Origin: Symbiodinium natans
Lineage: Eukaryota; Sar; Dinophyceae; Suessiales; Symbiodiniaceae
DNA length: 64,000 nucleotides
Assembly (NCBI GenBank): GCA_905221605.1
Contig: CAJNDS010001780.1
Location: 62,001-126,000 of the forward strand
Direction of reading: 5' to 3'
Both the position numbers and the translations under genes were made by a program. This document shows, piece after piece, positions 54,864-64,000 of this stretch (position 1 is its first letter; every line of letters starts with the position of its first letter). A model generated the notes under the pieces. It was given only the letters and a program-made list of their open reading frames with translations, did not search any database and had not been told where the DNA came from.

Positions 54864-56904
54864 GTGTTAGGGCCTCGTGAGCGCATGTGAAGCTGAGCAG
54901 CGGGCGTCCTCCTGCCGCTTCTTCATGATGGTGCGGGCCGTCCCCGAACTCTCCTTGAGCCCAAGCAACTGCACAATGTCGTGCCGCCATGTATCCACCT
55001 CCAGTATCGCTGCCCCAAAAGGCCCCTTCTAGTTGCACTGCTACTCAGAGTTCCCATGGATAAGTACCCAGCAGCACCCATCCTACTTGAAGAGGCCTGT
55101 TATTTCGAAGCCTGACGCCAGGAACCGCAACTGAGAAGCCCAAGCATCATGAAGGATTGCATTCCCCTGCTTTGGTGCAGACCCGGATCGCTTAGCCTCT
55201 GCCAGACCTGCAAAAAAGGACCGGTGGTTTCTGGTCTCAGGCGCACTTTAAGGGGTCCAGGGTGAGCGGTTTAGGGTTTAGGGTTTCGGGTTTCGGGCCT
55301 TGGGGAAAGCAGCCCCAGGCGGTGCCAGGCAGATTTAGTACGAACCAAAGCCCGCGACTGTCCTGAAACATGTAGGCTTCAGGCGCAGGTTTAGGGTTTA
55401 GGGTTTAGGGTTTAGGGTTTAGGGTTTAGGGTTTAGGGTTTAGGGTTTAGGGTTTAGGGTTTAGGGCTAGCGTTTAGGGTTTAGAGTTTAGGGTCAGGGG
55501 TTTAGGGCTGGATGTTTTCGATGTAGAAAATTCTAGTTTTATCTTGTGCAGCTGCTACTTGCAAACACGACAGGCCCCTGTAACGGTGTGCTTACTCGCC
55601 TGGCAGTGCGCATAAGCACACAAAGCTGAAGTGACAGACCATTCATGCTCTGCGCTTCCGTTTCTACAAATATGTATATATATATATATACACACATTTA
55701 CACGCACACAGACAATAGACTTCTGAAGACAAAACCAACGAACTAACCCGCCAAATGCTCAACTCGCAGACTAAACCAACAGAGAAGTATAAACATACAT
55801 ATACAAACAGCGAATAGAAGTAACTTCCGGCTGAATGAAAACAAAAACCACCAATGGCATGTACAAAGACAAACAAGCACATCGATACGCAAATAGACAA
55901 ATCAATGTATATGTGTATATACACACAAGCACTTCCGAGTGTCTGAGGCACCTTCATAGGATTTTCATGCCGCGACCTCTGATTGTTCTTGTTTGCGGTG
56001 GGGTTCAGGGTTTAGCGTTGAGGAAGACCCCAAAAGGTTCATGGTTAAGGATTGATCTATGTGCCCTGAGAAGCCAAAGCCTAATATACTGAACCCTAAA
56101 CCTTCACCTCTGAACCAAACCCTCAAGAGCCAGGAACCCCAAACCCGAGACCCTAAACCCCAAACCCGAGACCCTAAACCCTAAACCCTAAACCCTAAAC
56201 CCTAAACCCTAAACCCTAAACCCTAAACCCTAAACCCTAAACCCTAAACCCTAAACCCTAAACCCCAAACCCTAAACCCTAAACCCTAAACCCTAAACCC
56301 TAAACCCTAAACCCTAAGCCTTAAACGTACTGCGAGGATGGCGAATAGCGGGGCCTACAGGTTAGTCCTGGCCTACAGCCGCCAGGCGGACAGCCCCAAA
56401 GCCCTAAACCGAAAGGGCCCCAAAAGCGTAAACCCTAAACCCTGAACGGGGCTTAGGGTTTAGGGGATTAGAGTTTAGGGTTTCAGGGGTTTGAGGTCTC
56501 AGCGATACACCTTGTTGCCCTATCAACAAGGGTTTCGATAATACTCCACCCTTATTGAAATTCAATAATTCAATAAGGCTTCAATAAGGAGTATTATTGC
56601 AATCCTTATTGAAATATTGAATTTCAATGACCATATATATATATATAAATAATAGAGGGATATGTACCGGAAGGTGCCCTGTGAATCCCTAAAGTGGCTA
56701 AAGTGTATATTTAGAGGGATGCAAGGTATCCAAGAACCAGTAATTAAGCCGCTCCAACCCCCCGGGGAGGCCTCCAACCACACCTGACGGAAGAACCCTC
56801 ACCCCTGGGCCCACATATCAACTCTGCGAGCTCTGATAAAAGAAACCCGAAAACCTAAACCCTAAGCCCCAAACCCTAAGCCCTGAACACGCTGGCATGA
56901 TGAG
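54864..56904 (+). other. Non-coding or unresolved interval
   Basis: TTTAGGG array at 55388-55466, CCCTAAA arrays at 56145-56320, AT/CA-rich tract at 55660-55930 and palindromic AT-rich sequence at 56537-56628. One tiny AG-bounded island at 56336-56359. No secure exon. Confidence 0.4.
56537..56628. mobile_element. AT-rich nested palindrome
   Basis: GATAATACTCC pairs with GGAGTATTAT, and TTATTGAAATTCAATA-type segments repeat in both orientations. MITE-like, unlike the other families. Confidence 0.5.
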
Positions 56905-56953
56905 CTCCAGTCCCTGAACTGCCCGAAGCGCAGAATGTCGAAGAGCATCCGAA
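56905..56953 (+). CDS. Candidate exon, acidic/Pro-rich
   Basis: PVPELPEAQNVEEHP after CATGATGAG, phase 1. Short and low-complexity; weak. Confidence 0.25.
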
Positions 56954-57017
56954 GCCCCTAAACCCTAAACCCTAAACCCTAAACCCTAAACCCTAAGCCC
57001 TAAGCCCTAAACCCTAA

Positions 57018-58290
57018 ACCCGCCCGCCACCCCACTCTCTTGTCTTTTGGGGTAGGCGGGCGCTGGTCGAGCGCTCAGTGAGACCCTGCGAGGGAGCCCC
57101 AGGCGGGCGACCGAGCTGGCCTCCAGGCAGGCTTACCCTCCAGGCAGGCACAGGCCGAGACAGCAGTAGTCACTGTATTATATTATATTACCCCAAACCC
57201 CAAGCTGTCCGCGCACATTCTTGGCTCCTGCATTGGGAGGCCCCCTGGGAAGGCCCCTGGAGACCCCTGGGTCCCCAACCCCCGTCCGCTGGGCTGAGGG
57301 GACCAGGGGCCGTTTTGTTGGGGCAGGCAGGGCTCTGGCCCAAAAACTCCCTTTTGCCCGCCTGGGTCTGGCCTGGCCCTGGCCCTGGCCCTGGCCCTGG
57401 CCCTGGCCCTGCCCTGGACCTGGCCCTGGCCCTGGCCCTGGCCCTGGCCCTGGGCCTGGCCCTGGCCCTGACCCTGGCCCTTGGCCTTGGCCCCTGGTTT
57501 GGCCGGCCTTGCCCCCTGGCCCTGGCTCTGGCCCTGCCTGGCCCTGGCCCTGGCCCCGCCAAGCCAAGCTGTCCGCGCACCAATTTGTGTCTTGTTTCGG
57601 CGCTCTCCTGGCCCTGGCCCTGGCCCTGGCCTGGCCCTGGCCCTGGCCCTGGCCCTGGCCCTGGCCCTGGCCCTGGCCCTGGCCCTGGCCCTGACTAGTT
57701 TTGCGCCCTGGCCCTGGCTCTGCCCTGTCCTCTGGCCTGTTCGAGTCATATTACCCCCTTGCGCCAAGCCAAGCTGTCCGCACACCAGTTTGTGTCCTGT
57801 TTCGGGGCGCTCTCCCTGGCTTTCGCCCCTTCGCACCAACCCAATCTGTCCTGCCTCGCTTCCGTTTGCTGCAAATTTGTGCCTGGTCCTGACCCTGACC
57901 CGGCACCCCACCTTACCCCCTTCGCGCCAAGCCGAGCTATCCGCCACACCAGCCCTGTTTCCGTGGCCCTCTGCCCGACCCAAGCAGTTCACTGTGTGTT
58001 CTTCCTGGCTGGAGCCCCTTCGCGCCAACCAAGCCTCGCTGCCTTTGTCTGTTCCTAGCCCATCCCTTCATAGCCCCTTCGCGCCAACCCAAGCTGTCTT
58101 CACGGACCCTGCCGCGTTTCCGCACGCACCTTGTGGAAATCCCCAAAAAGGGCGTGAGTGCTGACTCATGTGATGCTTTGTAAAAAAAATAAAAGGTCTT
58201 AACTCCTTGAGAGTTGTAAGTGGGCGGTCTTGGGGTGGGTAGGTCTGCATACTACCGCGCGCTCCCAAAGCGCGCTCCCGTTTGGCACGC
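57018..58290. repeat. Hairpin-headed GGCCCT repeat element, copy 2
   Basis: Same head hairpin as 44731 with a different loop, then GGTCGAGCGCTCAGTGAGACC-type sequence, a CCTGGC/GGCCCT block (57365-57700), and four to six degenerate units containing GCGCCAAGCCAAGCTGTCC. The tail (GGTCTTGGGGTGGGTAGG) resembles the tail of copy 1. Gly-Pro frames on both strands are artefacts. Confidence 0.65.
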
Positions 58291-58330
58291 CCTAAACCCT
58301 AAACCCTAAACCCTAAACCCTAAACCCCAG

Positions 58331-58460
58331 GTGGAGCGAAGACCGAGATGCATCATGCTGCGGGGGCGCCCATGCAAGCAGGGCTTTCAAGTGTCTGATA
58401 GGTTTGCTTGTGGCAGGTGCCAAAGAATCGCCAACCCGATCTCCGTGATACTCCCTCTCA
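58331..58460 (+). CDS. Candidate exon, Cys/Arg-rich
   Basis: VERRPRCIMLRGRPCKQGF, then VSDRFACGRCQRIANPISVI, after AAACCCCAG, phase 0. Two CxxC-like Cys pairs could bind metal. The right end is undefined; the frame stays open into AT-rich sequence. Confidence 0.35.
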
Positions 58461-58821
58461 ATACATGCATATACATATATACACTTATTTATAGTCAAAC
58501 CTATATTTCGAGTAGAAACCCTAAGCCCTGAACCCCGATTGTCTTCGGATGCCCGACCAGGGCATTCTGAGGGCCACGACGAGCTATGGCTTAGGGTTTA
58601 GGGTTTAGGGTTTAGGGTTTAGGTTTAGGCTTTGGTTCTCAGGGATTGGGGTCATCTGCTTCTGCTGGTATTGGCGGTCGCATGGCCCGTCCTAACCGCG
58701 CGAAGCTCTAAGCCCCTAAGCCTTACAACTAGAAGACCCGGTGAACGCCTTGGTGACACGACCTTCACAAGCAACCCGGGGGCAGGGGACCCTAAACCCT
58801 AAACCCTACAAGAGGGAATTT

Positions 58822-58883
58822 GGGGCCCATATTCTCACACTAAGGCTTACTAAGGGCGTAGAGGGTTGGGGAGTATGGGCCCC
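58822..58883. repeat. Inverted repeat
   Basis: GGGGCCCATATTCTC and GAGTATGGGCCCC flank a 35-base centre. Confidence 0.55.
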
Positions 58884-59190
58884 TACACTCTCCTTGCACC
58901 TTGCTCGTTCCCTATGATTGCTTATCAAGGAGCTGTATGAATCAGGGTTCATATTGCTGTTGTTGGTGAGTTGAAGGTTTCTTATAGATATTGATGAGTG
59001 CGTCTATGGGGTGTCCTGCTGGGGATACCAGAAATACAAACCCTTCTCTATATCCGGAACCTGTTCCCTACTTTCCTTACACCCTCCTGATTTCTCAGCT
59101 CTGCAAAGCCCTAAACCCTAAACCCTCAACCCTGAACCCTAAAAAACAAACCCTAAACCCTGAACCCCAAAATGAGATTTGCTTTCCCAG

Positions 59191-59251
59191 GCTAATGACC
59201 GTCGTCGTCATTGCTCTGATCGCGGCCATGTTCAAGACCGGCGGCTTCAGG
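59191..59251 (+). CDS. Gene C exon 1, transmembrane
   Basis: LMTVVVIALIAAMFKTGGFR after GCTTTCCCAG followed by G (phase 2 in); donor GT at 59252, phase 0. Ends in a TTTAGGG-type intron. Confidence 0.5.
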
Positions 59252-62200
59252 GTTCGGGGGTTTAGGGTTTAGTGGTTGAGGCGGCTTAGGGGTTTAGGAT
59301 TTAGGGGTTTAGGGTTTAGGGATTTAGGGTTTGTTTAGGGGTTCGGTGTTCAGGGGTTTAGGGCCCAGGGGTTTAGGGGTTCAGGGGTTTAGGCAAGATA
59401 TCATCGGACGCAGGACTGGGTTTAGGGTTTAGGGGCCACATGATTAGGCAGTAGGGTTGACAGGACTGGTTGTCGAAAACCCCTCAGTCTTAAACCCCAA
59501 GCTCCCCCGCCCAGCCCCCCCACCGCCCCCAAGGCCCGAACCTCACCTCAACACCCAACACCCAAAACCCTGAACCCTAAGCCCGAAGCCCTAAACCCTA
59601 AACCCTAAACCCCAAACCCTAAACCCTAAACCCCTCGTTGAAGGATCCCCTCGGTGCAGTTCGACTTCTCGACCTTCATCCGCGCGGATGGAGATGCCAT
59701 GCTGAGGTGCAAGCTTACCTTTCACCTCTAAACCCTAAACCCTAAACCCTAAACCCTAAACCCTAAACCCTAAACCCTAAACCCTAAACCCTCACCCCTA
59801 AACCCCAAACCCTACACCCTAAACCCTAAACCCTATCGTAAGTTGTTGCCATAAGTTATTCCCCAGAGTATCTGATGGTTGCGAACGCTTGGGCTCTGCA
59901 GATTGTAGCGTCGCACCAGGGGCTGTTTCTGACGGGTGGAGGACCCATGTCTATCAGCCTTTGTATGTTTGCCTTGCGGCCTTCTAGTTTGCAGGGTCTT
60001 GAGGGCTGCAGGTCGGGTTTATGGGTTTGGGGTGTTGCAGCTTAAGTTCCTTGACGCAGGACATGTTTAAGACTTGGCGTTCTTTCAAAGGCGGGTTCTG
60101 CTTTGGGATTCTGTGTTGTGGGGTCCTAAACTCTAAGCCCTCAACCCTTGATACTCAGAGTTGTTCGTCCAAGACCCATCGAAGGTTTCCTCAGCTCTGC
60201 AACCAAAACTCCAAACCTTTAGCCCAACATTTTCCTGGGAGATCACAATGGGGCTGACTGTTCAAGGCGGGAGGCCTATCTCCTCGCCCTCGGCGAGCGC
60301 AAGGGCCCAAATGCCCGGCGCAGGCGCCCTGCCAGGGGGTAGGGGTTATGGGGCTTACAGGGCCTGGGAGTCCGACACTGAGCCCAAGCCCTGAAGGCCC
60401 AAGCCCTGAAGGCCCAAGCCCTGAAAGCCCTCCAGACCCTAAACCCCAAGCCCTGAAAACCCTCAACTCCCTCAACCCGTCAAAACCCTAAACCCCCAAC
60501 CCGCAACCCGCAACACCCCAAACACCCCAAACCCCCTAAAAACCTTAAACCCTAAACCCTAAACCCCTCAAAGTCCTGGCCTGAACCCTTAAGCCCCTGC
60601 ACGCCCAGCACCCCCCAGGCCCCGAAACCCCAACAGCCCGAAGCCAGTTTGGGGTGAGTTTCCTTTTTTTGAATCCCCAAAGCACCCTGAGCCCTTAGTC
60701 TCTTGATCCCCAAGACCCCAGACCCCAAACCAAAAAGCCTCCCCAAAACCCTCAACCCTGAACCTCAAACCTCTCAACTCTGAACCCCAAAACCCCTCAA
60801 CCCTGAACCTTAAACCCTCAACCCTCAACCCTGAAGCCCCCCAACCCATCCTGATAGCCCCCAACCCTAAACCCTAAACCCTAAACCGTAAACCCTAAAC
60901 CCACAACCCCAAACCCCCAACCTGGAGCCCTAAACCCTAAACCCCAAACCCCAAACCCCAAACTCTAAACCCTAAGCCCAAAAAGCCCCAAAGCCCCAAA
61001 GCCCTAAAGCCCTAAAGCCCTAAACTCTAAACCCTAAAGCCTAAAGCCTAAAGCCCAAACCCTAAACCCGAAACCCTAAACCCTAAACCCTAAGCCTCCC
61101 GCCCCTCGATGCGCGGGCGCGAGGCTCCTGGAAGACGGCTCGCTGGATCTCGAGGAGCTCATAGAGGTGGGGCCCTAAACCCTCAAATCCTCCCTGGGAC
61201 CCTCTTTAGGTTTAGGGTTTAGGGTTTGGGGTTTAGGGTTTGGGGTTTAGGGTTTAGGGTTTAGGAGGTTTAGGGTTTAGGGTTTAGGGTCCTCACCCTC
61301 CCGTTTATGGGTGATGCCTACAGTATCTGAGGGTAGTTACCACTGAAGTGAGCAACCCTAAGCCCTGGACCCTAAAACCTGCCCTCTATGTGGCGCTGTA
61401 GACGGCGCAGCCCCCAACCCGAAATCATAAACCCTAAGATCCTGAGCTCTAAGCCCTACAGCCCTATGAGGCCCTAAACCCTAAAGCTCTAAAGCCCATG
61501 GCCTAAGGCCCTAAAAATTGCTAATTTCCTCAGGCCTCAGTGTATGCCCTACTCCAAGAGACCCTAAACCCTAAGCTTTAAGGTCTTAAGCTCCTAAGCT
61601 CAAACCCTAAACCCTACACCCTACACCCAAAACCCTAAACCCTGAACCCTAAACCCTAAACCCTGAATTTAGTTGAAACCCTCAGGCCCGAAGGCTCTTC
61701 GCCATATCACCTCAGGGGCCCTGGATCCTGAGCATAGAGCACGATCTCAGGTTCTTCCCGAAAATGGGGCGAACGCCATGGAGCTGAGATGATGGTTGAG
61801 GGTTAAGGTTTGGGTTTCGTCCTATTTGTGTTGATTTTTTGAGGTTTGGGGCTTTAAGGCTTCTAGGGTTCGGGGATTAGGATATTGGGGTGGCCCTAGG
61901 CCTTCTTGTGTCTTGGGACTTCGAGGAAACCCTCTACCCCAAACCCTAAAGCCCTCAAACGCCCACTCCAAGATTCTACGGCGCGATCCCTGGATGAGTG
62001 AACCATGACTCCCAGACACCCAGAAGCCTAAACCCCCTAAACCCCGAAAACCCCCTAAACCCCCTAAACCCCCTAAAGCCCCTAAACCCCCTAAGCCCCT
62101 AAACCCCCTAAGCCCCTAAACCCCCTAAACCCCCCAAACCCCCCAAACCCCCTGAGCCCCAAACCTTCTGTGTTGAACACTTCGAATCCCCGGACATCGG

Positions 62201-64000
62201 CCTCCACCCCCCCAGCCCAAAAAAAGGGGGCCTGAAAGAATTCCCGACTCACACCCGCAACACACGAAATTAGGGGTACCTTATTGGGGTCCTCAGTAGC
62301 AGGGAATCCTACTATTTGGGGGATAGATATTGGGCGTCCGCTGTTTTCGTAAGCAAGAACAGGGCCAGCCCAAGCCCCAAGCTCCGAACCCTAAACCCTC
62401 CCAAACTAGCTAGGCTCTTGGGATATTTTCTATTTTCCCTTTTCGGGTTTATAGAGGATTATACTTAGGAATCATTTTTCCTACAGTTTCCATGATTGGG
62501 TTTACGAGGATTAGACTCAAGAAGATTCAGAGGGCGTTTAAGGGCCAAGTTGGCAAATTTGTCAGTGCCGGACCGAGGCAAGCTCCTCGGCCCCCGAGCG
62601 GCGGCTGCGCGGACCCCTGGTATATCCGGGCTTCGTCAGGTTTTTTTTGTTGCCAAGGGTTTAGGGTTTTAGGGTTTTAGGTTTTAGGGTTTAGGGTTTA
62701 GTGTTTAGGGTTTAGGGTGAAAGGGTCGAGGGATGGCAGGGCTTTAAAAAGGGTATGCGGGGTTTGCAACAAGGGATGTAACAAAAAGGAGCCAGCAAGT
62801 CGGGGTAGAACGGGACTTTCGGGTTTGAGGGGCCTAGGGTTTGAAGGCTGCAGGGCTCTGTGGGTCTTAGGGTAGTTACACGGTCCCTTAATAGGGAAAG
62901 GTTCTGAAGTTGGGGCCTGTGGGTTTGTAGGACCATGTAAGTCTCCCAAAATTGGAGGTTTTAGGGATCGGGGTCCCTAGGGGTTGAGCTTCAGGGTTTT
63001 GGGATTTTGCTTGGTTGAGTTCAATAGGGCTCTGTGGCTTTATGGCCTAAGGGCTTCTGGGTTCTAGGGCCTTTGGGTTTTGAGGGTTGTAGGGCTGGGC
63101 TCATCGGGTTTTTGAAGGGGCTGAGAGGGGATTGTAGGGGCTTGGGGTCTAGAAAGGTTGTGGTAAGCATGGTTCCTAGATTTTTTCTGCCCGAGTCTGT
63201 GTCTGTGTGACCAGTTCAAGATAATCTTGTTAAGCTTGCCTTTCAGAAGTTTTAAGCTTTAAACGAACCCATGTTGAGGGTGTAGGGTACTTGGCCGTTC
63301 ATGGGCACTTCTACCCCCAGTTAAACTGCACGTATATGCCCGTTTTTAAGTGCCCATGAACCCCTAAACCCTAAACCCTAAACCCTAAACCCTAAACCCT
63401 AAACCCTAAACCCTAAACCCTAAACCCTAAACCCTAAACCCTAAACCCTAAACCCTCTATCTGCCCATGAACCTCCCGCAACCCTGAGGCGCCTCCATCT
63501 CCCCCCGCAGCCTAAGGTATGCGCAGCTGATCTACACGCAGAGCATGCCTGCCCCTCAGGGTTGTCGGGATGCATTGCTGTCTTTGAACCCTCACCCTAC
63601 ACCCCAGACCCTAAACCCTAAACCCGAGACCTTAAACCCTGAACCCTGGACCCTAGACCCTAGACCCTAGACCCTAGACCCTAAACCCTAAACCCTAAAC
63701 CCTAAACGGCTTGGAGGTTGAGGGCTGTGGTTCCCAAAGCCTTTCCCTGCAACAGACATGGGGGGGCAGATCCCAAACCTCTAAGCACTAAACCCCCCAC
63801 GCCTAACCCTCAAACCCCTAAAGCCCCACACCTCAAAGCCCCAAACCTGACAATCCTTTCTTCCGGTGGCTAAACCCAAGAACCCTAGACCCTAGACCCT
63901 CAACCCTGAACCCTCAACTCTAGACTCTAGACCCTCAACCCTAAACCCCAAGCCCTTTCTTCCGGCAACAGGAGCGTCCTCTACGAGTCCGAGGTCTCCA
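59191..64000 (+). CDS. 3'-partial gene model, five candidate exons
   Basis: Exons 59191-59251, 59660-59706, 61124-61166, 63511-63550 and 63972-64000 (runs off the window). The first three join in phase to read MTVVVIALIAAMFKTGGFR, FDFSTFIRADGDAML, R, LLEDGSLDLEELIE. A hydrophobic helix is followed by acidic soluble sequence. The link from exon 3 (phase 0 out) to the island at 63511 (best read phase 2) is unresolved, so an exon may be missing. No family assigned. Confidence 0.42.
59660..59706 (+). CDS. Gene C exon 2
   Basis: FDFSTFIRADGDAML after TCGGTGCAG; GT donor at 59707 splits AG|G, phase 2. The frame is open upstream to 59644 (IPSVQ), an alternative start. Confidence 0.5.
61124..61166 (+). 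CDS. Gene C exon 3, acidic
   Basis: LLEDGSLDLEELIE after GGGCGCGAG followed by G, phase 2; GT donor at 61167 (GTGGGG), phase 0. Confidence 0.5.
62272..62353. mobile_element. Family M2 palindromic element
   Basis: ACGAAATTAGGGGTACCTTA ... ACTATTTGGGGGATAGATAT ... GTTTTCGTAAGC, 82 bp. Confidence 0.6.
63351..63473. repeat. CCCTAAA array bounded by a 12-bp direct repeat
   Basis: TGCCCATGAACC at 63351-63362 and 63462-63473 encloses about 13 heptamers. The left copy is also one arm of an inverted repeat with TTCATGGGCACTT at 63298-63310. Confidence 0.8.
63511..63550 (+). CDS. Gene C candidate exon 4
   Basis: LRYAQLIYTQSMP after CCCCCCGCAG (strong pyrimidine tract), read phase 2. Donor not fixed (GC at 63551 possible). 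Confidence 0.4.
63972..64000 (+). CDS. Gene C candidate exon 5, cut by the window end
   Basis: SVLYESEVS in phase 2 after TCCGGCAACAG. Too short to judge alone. Confidence 0.3.

Noticed and set aside
57078-58164. Overlapping Gly-Pro-rich and Leu-Ala-rich ORFs on both strands
   Set aside because: All arise from the GGCCCT hexamer block; the hexamer keeps several frames open.
1-64000. Dinoflagellate spliced-leader relic at gene 5' ends
   Set aside because: I looked for the leader's TTTTGGCTCAAG tail next to acceptors and found no convincing match.

Overview
The window looks like nuclear DNA of a dinoflagellate, or of a very close alveolate relative; I cannot name the species. The reasons are: telomere-type heptamers TTTAGGG/CCCTAAA scattered in both orientations through nearly all non-coding sequence; tiny exons in kilobase introns; many introns that read best as GC...AG (sometimes GT or GA), with the acceptor usually followed by G; and the protein families seen. 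No prokaryotic gene layout, rRNA or tRNA is visible. All supportable coding sequence is on the + strand. Most long open frames elsewhere are artefacts of repeats or antisense shadows.

Region 1 (1-6628): the 3' part of a large gene with seven visible exons. It encodes a repeat-rich beta-helix-like surface protein (28-residue units with GGGF), a Cys-rich stretch, about three membrane helices, and a cytoplasmic domain with the motifs SHSWGTPF, WICSFANNQWD and WCLFELF. One extra T near 2146-2149 breaks the frame. Region 2 (6629-10451): flank with one weak ORF, a 73-bp minisatellite, a TGGTGATGG-type repeat, a (TATG)n block and telomeric arrays.

Region 3 (10452-27531): small exon-like islands whose splice phases mostly chain together. 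They are either the 5' part of the next gene or a separate gene. Region 4 (32506-50635): the best gene model, about 20 exons of 34-213 nt that join in phase. They encode a coiled-coil/linker, a complete DUF1275 (YoaK-like) membrane domain and a C-terminal coiled coil. About 1.3 kb of coding sequence is spread over 18 kb. Region 5 (50636-59190): a few candidate exons among repeats. Region 6 (59191-64000): the start of another gene model that runs off the window.

The most striking observation is how the telomere-type repeats sit relative to the exons. In region 4 the first array after a donor is usually TTTAGGG and the last array before an acceptor is usually CCCTAAA. Most introns therefore carry long inverted repeats that could pair and bring the splice sites together. 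Several arrays are flanked by short direct duplications (12, 14 and 37 bp), one of them of coding sequence, as expected if telomeric DNA was inserted at breaks. At least three families of short palindromic MITE-like elements occur, and two copies begin exactly at inferred splice donors. The system worth testing is intron formation or remodelling by telomeric repeats and palindromic elements.
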